Positions 33,335 to 42,976 of a DNA stretch of 64,000 nt are shown here, in pieces. Position numbers and translations under genes: made by a program. The stretch's first letter is position 1. Every line of letters begins with the position of its first letter. The notes under the pieces were generated by a model. The model had not been told where the DNA came from, made no database searches, and saw nothing but the letters and a program-made list of their open reading frames with translations. This stretch comes from Bacteroidota bacterium (GTDB lineage: Bacteria > Bacteroidota > Bacteroidia > Bacteroidales > JAAUTT01), in assembly GCA_023429135.1 (NCBI GenBank), contig JAEYWD010000119.1, positions 44,925 to 108,924 on the forward strand, given 5' to 3'.

Positions 33335-33454
33335 ATGAAAATAATTTCTTTCAGCAAATACAGTTACACCGTTTCCTCAAAATTTAAAGAAAGAAATTAT
33401 GCTTACAGCTCAGAATATTATATACATCCATCCCGACAAAGAGTTATTGTTTGA
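33335..33454 (+). CDS. Upstream ORF overlapping the ABC-F start (possible leader)
   Basis: A 39-codon frame (MKIISFSKYSYTVSSKF ...) starts 18 bp after the predicted transcription start and ends 55 bp inside the ABC-F gene in another frame. ABC-F resistance genes are often controlled by translated leaders, so ribosome stalling here could affect access to the ATG at 33399. It may also be a chance frame; it is rich in Ser/Tyr/Lys. Confidence 0.35.
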   Translation: MKIISFSKYSYTVSSKFKERNYAYSSEYYIHPSRQRVIV

Positions 33455-34985
33455 AAACATCAGTTTCTCAATTCATGAACGCGATAAAGTTGCTTTAATT
33501 GGTAATAACGGCTCTGGAAAATCCACTCTCCTAAAAATTATTGCAGGTGTTTTACAACCCTCGAAAGGTTCCATTAGAAGTGAATCAAAACCTTACTATG
33601 TACCTCAGCATTTAGGTCAATTCAATGGCATTACAGTTGCAGAAGCCTTGCAAATTGATAGTAAACTAAATGCTTTACATGCAATCCTTCAGGGTGATGT
33701 GACAGATACCAACCTGGTAATATTAAACGAAGATTGGACAATAGAAGAAAGAAGCTTAGAAGCTCTTTCATATTGGAGCATTCAGGATGTACCCTTAACT
33801 CAGAAAATGGAATTTCTCAGTGGAGGGGAAAAAACAAAAGTCTTCCTTTCTGGACTTTTAATTCACAAACCTGAAATCGTCTTGCTCGATGAACCTACAA
33901 ATCACCTGGATACTGCGGGAAGGAAAGTTCTTTATAATTATCTTACTTCTTGTCAGCATTCCTTAATGACTGTAAGTCACGACCGATCATTACTGGAGCT
34001 TCTTAATCCCATATTTGAGTTGGACAAACGGGGAATAACAGTGTATGGTGGTAACTATAGTTTTTATAAAGAACAGAAAGAAATTGCTGATAATGCTTTG
34101 GTTCAGCAACTCGAAGAAAAAGAAAAGGAATTACAAAAAGCCCGGAAAACAGAGCGTGAATCCATAGAAAGAAAACAGCGGCAAGATGCTCGTGGAAAAA
34201 AGAAGCACGAAAAGGAAGGTGTAGCGCGTATTTTTATGAAAACGCTAAAAAACAATGCCGAATCGAGTGCCGCAAAACTCAAATCCATACATTCAGACAA
34301 GCTGGAATCCATCTCAAATGAATTGAAACAAGTGCAGCAAAAGTTGCCGGATAGTAAGAAAATAGAAATGAATTCTGAAGGTTCGGACATTCATCATGGC
34401 AAAGTACTAATTACAGTCCAAAACATTAATTTCAGTTACAATAATCATTTATTATGGGGTAATGATCTGAGTTTCCAAATAAGAAGTGGTGAGCGGATCA
34501 ATGTTAAAGGAAAGAACGGCTCAGGTAAAACAACGTTGATAAGAATTATTCTGGGAGAGTTAGAGCCAACACAAGGTTCACTTAATCGGGCCAATATGAA
34601 AACCGTTTATATCGACCAGGATTATTCGCTTATCATTAATGACTTTAGTGTTTATGAGCAAGCACAACGATATAATACTGATTCAATTCCGGAACATGAA
34701 ATTAAAGTCCGTCTGCACCGGTACTTATTCAATAAAGAGTACTGGGATAAACCTTGTAGTACATTAAGTGGAGGTGAAAAAATGCGTTTGGTGCTCTGTT
34801 GCCTGATGATAAGTAATCATGCTCCTGATTTGTTTGTATTGGACGAACCAACTAATAATCTGGATATTCAAAATATCGAAATTCTGACATCTGCAATCAA
34901 CGAATACGCTGGAACCCTCTTAGTGATCTCACATGATAATTTTTTCTTAAACGAAATTCAAGTTAATCGGGTAATTGAGCTGTAA
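33399..34985 (+). CDS. ABC-F family ATPase
   Basis: A 528-aa protein of two ATP-binding cassettes with no membrane domain. First cassette: Walker A IGNNGSGKSTLLK, signature FLSGGEKTK, Walker B IVLLDEPTNHLD. Linker (about 225-320) is charged and coiled (LVQQLEEKEKELQKARK). Second cassette: GKNGSGKTTLIR, TLSGGEKMR, LFVLDEPTNNLD. ABC-F proteins act on ribosomes; some confer resistance to ribosome-targeting antibiotics, others are housekeeping translation factors. Which applies here cannot be decided; the location in accessory DNA and the upstream ORF lean towards resistance. Confidence 0.92.
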   Translation: MLTAQNIIYIHPDKELLFENISFSIHERDKVALIGNNGSGKSTLLKIIAGVLQPSKGSIRSESKPYYVPQHLGQFNGITVAEALQIDSKLNALHAILQGDVTDTNLVILNEDWTIEERSLEALSYWSIQDVPLTQKMEFLSGGEKTKVFLSGLLIHKPEIVLLDEPTNHLDTAGRKVLYNYLTSCQHSLMTVSHDRSLLELLNPIFELDKRGITVYGGNYSFYKEQKEIADNALVQQLEEKEKELQKARKTERESIERKQRQDARGKKKHEKEGVARIFMKTLKNNAESSAAKLKSIHSDKLESISNELKQVQQKLPDSKKIEMNSEGSDIHHGKVLITVQNINFSYNNHLLWGNDLSFQIRSGERINVKGKNGSGKTTLIRIILGELEPTQGSLNRANMKTVYIDQDYSLIINDFSVYEQAQRYNTDSIPEHEIKVRLHRYLFNKEYWDKPCSTLSGGEKMRLVLCCLMISNHAPDLFVLDEPTNNLDIQNIEILTSAINEYAGTLLVISHDNFFLNEIQVNRVIEL

Positions 34986-35087
34986 TAAATTACTTGCGTT
35001 GATACACTAATTCAAAATACACCAAACATAATAGCAAAGGTACAGTCTGGTAGCCAATGCTAAAAAGGGTGCGCTGCGCCAGCCTCC

Positions 35088-35136
35088 AAAAATCTCTACA
35101 CCTCCTTCGTATGGCCAGGACAATCCTGAGATTTTT
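35088..35136. repeat. Hairpin with 23-nt motif shared with 26673-26695
   Basis: AAAAATCTC (35088-35096) pairs with GAGATTTTT (35128-35136), a possible terminator of the ABC-F transcript. The first 23 nt match 26673-26695 with two differences. Confidence 0.55.
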
Positions 35137-35195
35137 TAACCCCGTGTTTGTCATCAAGGATCTCAGTAAATAATGTTCTGGGAGTATTCTTTGAC

Positions 35196-36353
35196 CTAGT
35201 TAACCTCCAATCCCTGCCAGTTGGGTAATTTGGGAAATTTGGTATGCGGGTCGGCTTGGTACCAGAAGCAAACAGAGGCAATATCTGATTGTTGCGGCAG
35301 ATAACGGGCATTGTGCCTCCAGCCAAGATCCTGAATTGTAATCTTCAGACTTTTTTCAAACCGGATAGGATCCATGATATGCCAGCGGTATAAGCCAAAG
35401 CGCTGCTGGGAATTGTAGGCGCCATCGGGACGAATTACCTGGCATAGTCCGGAGTAAGGAGTACAAAACTCTTTATACTGACCCTCGCGGTCGAAGTTAT
35501 ACGATCCGCAGAAATAGTCTTCGGTGCCGGTTCCGCAAATTGTAGGAAATTTATCGTCGCCATCCATGTAAAATTTAATTTCACCTTCGCCCCACCAGCC
35601 ATTGTTGTTAACACCCCATGCAAGGTAAAGACCAACAAAATGACCTTTCCCTTTAATATCGTCAACAATCGTATAAACTGATGTGCTGTTGGGATTGGTA
35701 CGGCGAAACTGAGCATGAAAATAAGCGGCGTCGTTTGGAACGTCGGTTAGAGTATAATCAATCTGATAATAAAGACGCATTTCCTCTTTATCGTTTATGT
35801 TTTCCATGGTTATTTTGCACTTCTTGCGGAATGGCATGGGCCAGTAACAGTTGAATGCACTTCCGGGATTCACACATATTGCAAGAGAACTCAAAGGGGC
35901 ATATTTGTTCCAGCCCATAGCAAAGAAGTCGCCCACGGGACATTCAACCGAGGGTGTTTCTTCTCCGTCCCAGTAAATGCGGATAATAGAAAAGCGCCAG
36001 TTTCCGGTGGGTGTCATCCAGATATGCTGAATTGCTCCGGGGCCAGTAATTTCGCCTAATGTGAAAGTTTCGCCGGGTTTAATTTTAATAAAGGGATTAA
36101 CTTTCCAGCCTTGTCCCAGGTCCCTGGCTTCGTGGGCTGCATTGGCCCGGTTGGGTTTATCCTTGTCTTCGAGTGTGGCCATACCACCTTTCCCTTTTTC
36201 ACCTGTAAAGTTTTCGGGACTAATTGACCGGGTTTGAGCATTCGACATCCGGTAAAGATTTCCCATGTTTATGTCGAGCCCGTTAAAGCCTGACTGAGCA
36301 AATGCACTGGCAGTAATTAAAATGATGCTAAGTTGCAGAAACAGTTTTTTCAT
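35196..36353 (-). CDS. DUF2961 glycoside hydrolase (GH172 family)
   Basis: A 385-aa secreted protein with an N-terminal signal peptide (about 1-20, ends ASAFAQ). Landmarks are GPGAIQHIWMT, IRIYWDGEETPSVECPVGDFFAMGW, FNCYWPMPFRKKC and the end-region GTGTEDYFCGSYNFD with acidic catalytic candidates. GH172 enzymes act on fructan or arabinofuranose-containing glycans; the natural substrate here is unknown. It is close to a secreted hypothetical gene (110 bp upstream) and, further on, to a GH78 rhamnosidase, suggesting carbohydrate use. Confidence 0.88.
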   Translation of the reverse strand: MKKLFLQLSIILITASAFAQSGFNGLDINMGNLYRMSNAQTRSISPENFTGEKGKGGMATLEDKDKPNRANAAHEARDLGQGWKVNPFIKIKPGETFTLGEITGPGAIQHIWMTPTGNWRFSIIRIYWDGEETPSVECPVGDFFAMGWNKYAPLSSLAICVNPGSAFNCYWPMPFRKKCKITMENINDKEEMRLYYQIDYTLTDVPNDAAYFHAQFRRTNPNSTSVYTIVDDIKGKGHFVGLYLAWGVNNNGWWGEGEIKFYMDGDDKFPTICGTGTEDYFCGSYNFDREGQYKEFCTPYSGLCQVIRPDGAYNSQQRFGLYRWHIMDPIRFEKSLKITIQDLGWRHNARYLPQQSDIASVCFWYQADPHTKFPKLPNWQGLEVN

Positions 36354-36462
36354 GGTAATTGAGTTTATAGTTAACGGTTAAGTATTATTTATTTCTGGTA
36401 ACTCTTTGAGCGTGTAAGGTAGCCAATTGTATATTAAAAATCAATAACGAAGTCGGGAAGAT

Positions 36463-37425
36463 TCATTTTTTAATAACCAGCTTTTGCAGGTTCCGAACGT
36501 CTTCCAGGTCAAAACCTTCCTGAAATTTGTTGAGATAGCAGGTGCTGTTGTATCTTAGACAATCTTCCTTTTCTTTGGTATAAAAGCCCTTTTTCATTAC
36601 CCATCTGAAATAAACAAACTGAATGTCGGATTTTGACCGGCTTTTATCCCAATAATCCGGGTTGACACGCATAATTTGAGGGAAGCTGCTGTCGTTTGTC
36701 ACTCTGGATACCCCTCCTCCGAAGTAGGCTTGTTTTTTAAGATCCTCGGCAGGTAAGGCAGCATATTCGTTATCAATCAGCTTCAGCATCATTTCAGAAG
36801 TAACTTTATTCGGATTTCTTTTCCAGACTTCTTTAACATAGGCAAATGCTTCTTCAATTGTTACCGGCAACCAATAAGGAGGGCGTTTGTGATCGTAAAG
36901 CACAAAATTCTCGCCCTCGTAAACATCAATTCCTGTTTCGATTGTTTCCTTTTTCCTGGGTATTGTAAAATAATCAACACCTTCGGCAAATCTGTCGGAT
37001 GAGAACTGCCATCCGGTAATTGGAACCATTTTGTTGAGAATCAGAGACCATTCGGGAGGTTCAATGGTTGAGCGGACAATAGTTCCGGAATTATTTCTGA
37101 AGAATTCACAAAATTCGAAGCTGATTCGCGAAGGTATGCCATAACGTTCTTCGTCTCTGCAACTGATGTTGTATATCCGTGCCCGTCCGTCGAAACCTTT
37201 GATGTTTGTCAAAACCGGATTTTTCCTGCGAACTACATTAATGACTTCATTAATTTTCTGAAGATTGGCAATGAGCTCATTTTTTTGAAAACCGCACTCA
37301 GGTAGCGTATAGTCGGTACGACCCAGTACTTCAAAAATTCCTGGCTTATTGAGTAATTGTTGATCCTGACCACAGATAACCGAAAGATAACAAGTTAGCA
37401 ATGTAGCGATAAAAGTTTGTTTCAT
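36463..37425 (-). CDS. Secreted hypothetical protein
   Basis: A 320-aa protein with an N-terminal signal peptide (about 1-19, ends VICGQ) and no other membrane segment. It contains several cysteines (PECGFQ, NISCRDEERYG, FEFCEFF, EDCLRYNSTCYLN) that may form disulfides. No family recognised. It is 109 bp upstream of the GH172 gene on the same strand and may be cotranscribed. Confidence 0.6.
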   Translation of the reverse strand: MKQTFIATLLTCYLSVICGQDQQLLNKPGIFEVLGRTDYTLPECGFQKNELIANLQKINEVINVVRRKNPVLTNIKGFDGRARIYNISCRDEERYGIPSRISFEFCEFFRNNSGTIVRSTIEPPEWSLILNKMVPITGWQFSSDRFAEGVDYFTIPRKKETIETGIDVYEGENFVLYDHKRPPYWLPVTIEEAFAYVKEVWKRNPNKVTSEMMLKLIDNEYAALPAEDLKKQAYFGGGVSRVTNDSSFPQIMRVNPDYWDKSRSKSDIQFVYFRWVMKKGFYTKEKEDCLRYNSTCYLNKFQEGFDLEDVRNLQKLVIKK

Positions 37426-37490
37426 GGTTGAGCTTTAGATTGGATAAGCTAATTTACATCTTACCGGAGAATTACCAAAATCAATTAATT

Positions 37491-38174
37491 TCAGACTTTT
37501 ATGGTCTGTTCCTCCCCTATTTTACGGGAGCCTTTATAAAAATTCCAGGCGGCAACAGTTAGTAAAATATGGCTAATATCGTTATAATTAAACCACACTG
37601 ATATACTCAAACGATTCATGAATACCAAAGCAGATACAGCCGCAAAAGCAACAGCAATTAAAAATAGTCTGCTGCCTGGAGATTTAACTTTCCGGTAAAC
37701 ATAATAGTGCAGGCTGGCAACAACTATCAACAAGCCATAAGTTGTGTGGGCTTCCACAAAGAAAAAATTCAGCGTAATCATAGTGATGGTAACAAACACA
37801 GCTAATTCAATAATGTTGATCCATTTAAGCCATTTGGAGATTTTTTCCGGAATCAAACGACTTGCATATTCAATGGATGCTCGTTCAATGAGCATGATTG
37901 AAAACATACTGATTACCCAGCCAATAAGTTTCCATCCAAAGGATAGATAACTTAAAAATGCATGCCCTATGATTCCACCGTTTGCTGTGGCTACTGCCAT
38001 CACCAGGAAATAGTAACGCAGGTACATCAGCGTTTTGTTTCCGGGTTGCTGCAGTTTTCCCAGTCTGATAAATGCAAACAGGCATACTCCTGAAATAAAC
38101 AAAGCTGTAAGGGAGGTTACCGGTTCGTCAATCTTAATTCCAAACAAGTTAACCGGCGGCTGAGGGGAAATCAT
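37491..38174 (-). CDS. Integral membrane protein, about seven TM (DUF6962-like?)
   Basis: A 227-aa hydrophobic protein with about seven transmembrane helices and hydrophilic ends. His residues occur inside helices (IIGHAFLSYLSFGWK, SLHYYVYRK, ISHILLTVAAW). It resembles small Bacteroidota 7TM proteins sometimes called DUF6962; I hold that loosely. It is divergent from the seven-TM gene at 38270, 95 bp apart. Confidence 0.6.
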   Translation of the reverse strand: MISPQPPVNLFGIKIDEPVTSLTALFISGVCLFAFIRLGKLQQPGNKTLMYLRYYFLVMAVATANGGIIGHAFLSYLSFGWKLIGWVISMFSIMLIERASIEYASRLIPEKISKWLKWINIIELAVFVTITMITLNFFFVEAHTTYGLLIVVASLHYYVYRKVKSPGSRLFLIAVAFAAVSALVFMNRLSISVWFNYNDISHILLTVAAWNFYKGSRKIGEEQTIKV

Positions 38175-38269
38175 GGGCGATGGTTTAAAATTTTATAAAT
38201 ATAAAACCCGCAATCGAAAATATTTGTTAAATTTATTAAGCAATTATACAAAACCAATAAAAACAACCA

Positions 38270-39085
38270 ATGAATAAAGCAAAATCTCTTTGGATCTTTT
38301 CCGGAATTCTCCTTTTTATTAATATTATAGTGTATGTTTTCCGAATAGGAGGTGAGCAATTCCTAACCGTTTTCAGCGACAGCTTACCAGTTATTTGTGG
38401 CTTCATATCGGTATTATGTGTGTTAAAGGCATTCATGGCTTTCAGGAGGACTGATTACTCCAAAATTGCCTGGTTTATGATCTTTCTGGGAATAACCATG
38501 GAATTTATAGCAGAATTAATTTACAGCATACTTGAGATAGGTTATAAAATGGATATGAATGTTAACTACCCTTCTATTGCCGATTATTTCTGGTGTGGTG
38601 GATATGTCCCTCTGTTTATTGGTTTAGCAATGATGCTTTGGAGTTATAAGAACAGTGGATTTCCTATGGGAAGTGCAAAACTTTATCTTATAATGGTTGT
38701 TATTCTGCTTATTTTTATTCCATTGGTGTCGTGGTATTTGTTTTTACCAATTTTACATGATACCGAAACTGATACTCTTTCGAAGTTTTTTTACCTTTTC
38801 TATCCTATTGCTGATATAATGGTAGTTATACCTGCTATCATCCTTATGTATATTACCAGTTTATTTGGCTCAGGATCAATTTCACGTCCCTGGAAATATT
38901 TGTCAATTGGCTTTATTTGCTTTACATTAGCTGATCTGATATTTTCGTACCTGAGCTGGCAGGGAATGTATGGCAGTGGTAATTTAATAGATCTGGCGTG
39001 GCATGCCGGTTATTTGCTCGTAGGTATAGCCGGTCTGTATCAGTTTAGTTTAATAAAATCGTTCGAAAAGGAATCAACAAAATGA
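38270..39085 (+). CDS. Integral membrane sensor-like protein, about eight TM
   Basis: A 271-aa hydrophobic protein. Between helices it has the motif NYPSIADYFWCGGYVPLFIGLAM, a pattern I associate with membrane sensor domains coupled to PAS or kinase modules in archaea and bacteria, but no kinase is attached here. Its end overlaps the next gene by 4 bp (ATGA), indicating tight coupling with the 79-aa protein. Function unknown. Confidence 0.62.
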   Translation: MNKAKSLWIFSGILLFINIIVYVFRIGGEQFLTVFSDSLPVICGFISVLCVLKAFMAFRRTDYSKIAWFMIFLGITMEFIAELIYSILEIGYKMDMNVNYPSIADYFWCGGYVPLFIGLAMMLWSYKNSGFPMGSAKLYLIMVVILLIFIPLVSWYLFLPILHDTETDTLSKFFYLFYPIADIMVVIPAIILMYITSLFGSGSISRPWKYLSIGFICFTLADLIFSYLSWQGMYGSGNLIDLAWHAGYLLVGIAGLYQFSLIKSFEKESTK

Positions 39086-39321
39086 AAAACTATACCAACA
39101 TTTACACACAGAAGCTTTTTTTAGAACTTCAGCCCTTGGTAGGTGGAATTGTAGCGCAGTCCGTACTGAAACGACTTGCAGAAAAAATCGGAAAAACAGA
39201 AGAAACACTTTCCATAACCGATGCATCTGAAATTGTGAAGGGCCTTGAAAAAGGACTCGCAGTTTTTCTTGGATCGGATACAGCCGGTGAAGTTGCAAGA
39301 AGAATTGGGCAGATGAAATAG
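39082..39321 (+). CDS. Small soluble protein coupled to the membrane protein
   Basis: A 79-aa protein, helical, with QPLVGGIVAQSVLKRLAEKIG, then LSITDASEIVKGLEKGLAVFLGSDTAGEVARRI. No membrane segment. The GLAVFLGSD part resembles small proteins I recall paired with 7TM sensors in methanogens, unverified. It overlaps the upstream membrane gene by 4 bp. A regulatory or adaptor partner is plausible. Confidence 0.6.
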   Translation: MKNYTNIYTQKLFLELQPLVGGIVAQSVLKRLAEKIGKTEETLSITDASEIVKGLEKGLAVFLGSDTAGEVARRIGQMK

Positions 39322-39373
39322 CCCGATAGGATTGCTTTAATGTTTTGAAGGGATCTGAGCAACAATTAATTTT

Positions 39374-39381
39374 TATATTTG
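39374..39381 (+). promoter_or_regulatory. Promoter -7 box of the rhamnosidase gene
   Basis: TATATTTG (TAnnTTTG), 75 bp upstream of the GH78 start. Confidence 0.4.
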
Positions 39382-39455
39382 CATTTGTTACCTGACTTTA
39401 AAAAGTTAAAAACAGTTATTGTAAATTGAATTAATAATCCCGCTATTAACTTAAC

Positions 39456-42185
39456 ATGAACTGCTTAATTATTTCTCAGCGTTTTATCTGTCTTTTGGCC
39501 CTTTTGATCTTCTCCTCCGCAGTTTACTCTCAACGAACTGATAATAAGGAGAAGGTTGAACCTGAATCGCATTTTACCCAACCAAATGCTGTTCAAATTT
39601 CTGATCTCCGGTGCGAATATCTTCATACCCCTTTGGGAGTAGATGCTTCCTTCCCTCGTCTTTCCTGGCGGATGGATGATAACCGGATTGGGGCAGTTCA
39701 AAAAGCTTACAGAATTCTGGTAGGTACGGATTCCATGGAAATAGTGAATGGAATAGGCAAAGTATGGAATTCCGGAAAGGTTAAATCGGATAATATGCTT
39801 GTAACATATTCGGGTAATCAGCTTCAACCTTTTACCCGCTATTACTGGTGTGTGGAGTGCTGGGATTTAAAAGGGAAACCTGCTAAATCCGCCGTTTCTT
39901 CATTCGAAACAGGGATGAGGCAACAGGCTAACTGGCACGGAAACTGGATTTCGGATGGCATTAACCACGATCTTAAGCCGGCGCCTTATTTCCGGAAAGA
40001 ATTTGCGGTAACTAAGAAGGTGAAATCGGCCCGAGCCTATATTGCCGCCGGAGGATTGTATGAACTGTTTGTTAATGGATCGAAAATAGGAGATCATCGC
40101 CTGGATCCTGTCTACACCAGGTTCGACAGACGGAATCTTTATATTACATATGATATAACTTCTCAGCTACAGAACGGGAACAATGCCCTTGGTGTTATGC
40201 TTGGAAACGGATGGTATAATCATCAGTCCACTGCAGTATGGTTTTTTCATCAGGCTCCCTGGCGCAACAGGCCGGTTTTTTGTCTCGATTTAAGAATAAC
40301 CTACGATGATGGCTCTGTTGAAACAATTTACACCGGTACCGACTGGAAAACTTCAACCGGTTCAATAATCTTTAACAGCATTTATACTGCCGAGCATGTC
40401 GACGCGCGTTTAGAACCTCTTGGCTGGAATAAGCCGGGATTCGACGATTCCAAATGGAAAAATGCCGAAGTGCGTGCGGCCCCATCACCGTTGATAGTGG
40501 CTCAAAATCTGCATCCCATAAGAGATGTTGAAATGATTCCTGCTAAAAGTATCCAGAAGATTAACGACAGCATTTATGTGTTTAATCTCGGACGAAATAT
40601 TTCGGGTGTGAGCGAGTTTGCGGTTGAAGGAGAGGCCGGCACTGTTTTCAGACTCAAACATGGGGAAAGGGTTTATGAAAATGGTCGTGTCGATTTATCT
40701 AACATCGATGTTCATTATCGTCCTACTGACGATAATGATCCCTTTCAGACTGATATTTATATACTTAACGGAAAGGGAAGAGAAACATTTAAACCACGAT
40801 TCGGGTACAAAGGTTTCCAATACGTGGAAGTTACCTGTAATAAGCCGGTAAATCTCAATGTTGATAACCTTTGCGGATATTTTATGCATAGCGATGTCCC
40901 GGCAGTGGGAAAAGTAACCAGCTCGAACAACACACTAAACCAGATGTGGTGGGCAACCAATAATTCTTACCTGTCGAATTTATTCGGGTATCCGACTGAT
41001 TGTCCCCAGAGAGAGAAGAACGGTTGGACGGGCGATGCACATATTGCCATTGAAACCGGTTTATATAATTTCGACGGAATAACCATTTATGAAAAATGGC
41101 TGGCCGATCATCGTGACGAACAGCAGCCTAACGGCGTGTTACCAGCAATTATTCCAACCAGCGGTTGGGGCTACCAGTGGGCAAATGGTCCTGACTGGAC
41201 AAGCACTATTGCCATTATTCCCTGGAACGTTTATCTGTTTTATGGCGATTCAAGATTGCTGGCCAACTGCTACGATAATATCAAACGATACGTGGATCAT
41301 ATTGCCGATCTTTATCCCACAGGACTTACCACCTGGGGGCTAGGCGACTGGGTTCCGGTATCAACCAAACCTCCCGTTGAATTCACTTCAACAGCATATT
41401 ACTACACCGATGCTGTTATTCTGGCCAATGCGGCTAAAATTCTTGGAAAGAAGCAGGATTACGAACAGTATTCTGCTCTTGCACTGAAAATTAAGGATGC
41501 ATTCAATTCCAAATACCTGAATGTACAGGAGGGTATTTACGGAAAAGGTTCGCAAACGGAGCTTAGCATGCCACTGTATTGGAATCTCGTGCCCAATGAT
41601 CTGAGGACAAAGGTTGCAGCTAACCTTACCAAAAAAATAGAGCAGGAGAATTATCATATTAATGTCGGACTTTTAGGTACAAAATCCATTCTAAATGCCT
41701 TAAGCGAAAACGGATATGCGGATATAGCCTATAAAGTTGCCTCGCAGGAAACATTTCCTTCATGGGGATGGTGGATTGTAAACGGAGCCACCACCCTCTA
41801 TGAGAATTGGCCATTGGATGCAAAAAGCGACATTTCGCTAAATCATATCATGTTTGGCGAAATTGGAGCCTGGATGTACAAAGCCCTTGGTGGAATTTTC
41901 CCTGATCCTGCAGCTCCCGGATTTAAGAATATTATTCTGAAACCAACATTTCCCAAAGGGTTGGATTCTTTTGAGGCATCGCATAAATCCATGTATGGCG
42001 ATATTGTTTCAGGCTGGTTACGGGAGAACGATATCGTTCGGTATTCGGTTAAAATTCCGGCAAATTCATCAGCATCGTTTTATATTCCGTCGCAATACAC
42101 CCTGTTGGATAACAGCATAAAAGCCGTTAACGGGTTTATTTCACTGAAAGCCGGGAGCTATAATTTTCAATTAAAATTGCAGTAA
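39456..42185 (+). CDS. Alpha-L-rhamnosidase (GH78)
   Basis: A 909-aa exported glycosidase removing terminal alpha-L-rhamnose from plant-type polysaccharides or glycosides. Signal peptide about 1-26. Early domain: LRCEYLHTPLGVDASFPRLSW, RILVGTDS, and a second beta domain (AYIAAGGLYELFVNGSKIGDH). The (alpha/alpha)6 catalytic domain contains GYPTDCPQREKNGWTGDAHI with acidic catalytic residues, SGWGYQWANGPDW and WGWWIVNGATTLYENW. The C-terminal beta domain ends the protein. Full length for the family. The substrate is inferred. Confidence 0.93.
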   Translation: MNCLIISQRFICLLALLIFSSAVYSQRTDNKEKVEPESHFTQPNAVQISDLRCEYLHTPLGVDASFPRLSWRMDDNRIGAVQKAYRILVGTDSMEIVNGIGKVWNSGKVKSDNMLVTYSGNQLQPFTRYYWCVECWDLKGKPAKSAVSSFETGMRQQANWHGNWISDGINHDLKPAPYFRKEFAVTKKVKSARAYIAAGGLYELFVNGSKIGDHRLDPVYTRFDRRNLYITYDITSQLQNGNNALGVMLGNGWYNHQSTAVWFFHQAPWRNRPVFCLDLRITYDDGSVETIYTGTDWKTSTGSIIFNSIYTAEHVDARLEPLGWNKPGFDDSKWKNAEVRAAPSPLIVAQNLHPIRDVEMIPAKSIQKINDSIYVFNLGRNISGVSEFAVEGEAGTVFRLKHGERVYENGRVDLSNIDVHYRPTDDNDPFQTDIYILNGKGRETFKPRFGYKGFQYVEVTCNKPVNLNVDNLCGYFMHSDVPAVGKVTSSNNTLNQMWWATNNSYLSNLFGYPTDCPQREKNGWTGDAHIAIETGLYNFDGITIYEKWLADHRDEQQPNGVLPAIIPTSGWGYQWANGPDWTSTIAIIPWNVYLFYGDSRLLANCYDNIKRYVDHIADLYPTGLTTWGLGDWVPVSTKPPVEFTSTAYYYTDAVILANAAKILGKKQDYEQYSALALKIKDAFNSKYLNVQEGIYGKGSQTELSMPLYWNLVPNDLRTKVAANLTKKIEQENYHINVGLLGTKSILNALSENGYADIAYKVASQETFPSWGWWIVNGATTLYENWPLDAKSDISLNHIMFGEIGAWMYKALGGIFPDPAAPGFKNIILKPTFPKGLDSFEASHKSMYGDIVSGWLRENDIVRYSVKIPANSSASFYIPSQYTLLDNSIKAVNGFISLKAGSYNFQLKLQ

Positions 42186-42234
42186 AATTTTACTTTTTAG
42201 CTTCATTCGTGTTAATTATAGCAAAACATGGTTT

Positions 42235-42885
42235 ATGAAGCAGTTAGTTTTGATTGGAGCAAGTGGCTTTGTTGGATCGGCAATTCTAAAGGAAGCATTG
42301 AGCAGAGGGCATCAGGTCACGGGTGTGGTTCGCGATCCCGACAAATTAAAAGTGACACACCCGAATTTTATTTTAAGACCTGCAGATGTATCAACATCTG
42401 ACTCTGTTGCGGAGATCTGTGCCCTGGCTGAAGTAGTGATAAGCGCGTATAATCCCGGGTGGAATAATCCAAATATTTATGAAGATACCCTCAGGGTTTA
42501 CCCCGAAATTCTGAGAGGAGTCAAAAAATCGGGTACCGATCGACTTTTGATTGTGGGAGGAGGAGGCTCTTTGTTTGTTTCTCCCCGAGTGCGATTGATG
42601 GATACGGGTGCTATACCTGAGGAGTATATGCCGGGAGTGAGATCTCTGGCCACATTTTACTTTGATTTTCTAAAACCTGAACAGGAACTCGACTGGGTAT
42701 TTTTCTCGCCAGCAGGTATGCTCTTTCCCGGAGAACGCACCGGCATTTATCGACTCGGTAAAGACGACCTGATCGTAGATTCGGAAGGCAAAAGTACAAT
42801 CTCGGTTGAAGATTATGCAAAAGCCATGATTGATGAAATGGAACAGCCCGCTCACCACAAAGAAAGATTTACGATAGGATATTAG
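42235..42885 (+). CDS. NAD(P)-binding protein, NmrA/SDR-like
   Basis: A 216-aa single-domain Rossmann protein. The N-terminal dinucleotide motif is VLIGASGFVGSAIL, followed by HQVTGVVRDPDKL, characteristic of atypical short-chain dehydrogenase/NmrA/YwnB-type proteins; GTDRLLIVGGGGSLF and LDWVFFSPAGM follow. No classical YxxxK is obvious. Such proteins are probable NAD(P)H-dependent reductases or redox sensors. It follows the rhamnosidase by 49 bp and may share its transcript; a functional link is not evident. Convergent with the hydrogenase operon. Confidence 0.82.
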   Translation: MKQLVLIGASGFVGSAILKEALSRGHQVTGVVRDPDKLKVTHPNFILRPADVSTSDSVAEICALAEVVISAYNPGWNNPNIYEDTLRVYPEILRGVKKSGTDRLLIVGGGGSLFVSPRVRLMDTGAIPEEYMPGVRSLATFYFDFLKPEQELDWVFFSPAGMLFPGERTGIYRLGKDDLIVDSEGKSTISVEDYAKAMIDEMEQPAHHKERFTIGY

Positions 42886-42976
42886 AATTGACCATTAAAC
42901 AGGTCATTGTCGATAGAAAACAGCCAAAAATAAATCCTCTTTTGCTGTTGACTGTAGTCTGTCGACAGTGGTCTTT

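Noticed and set aside
35096..35326. 76-aa minus-strand frame
   Set aside because: Overlaps the end of the GH172 gene in another frame and contains hairpin sequence.
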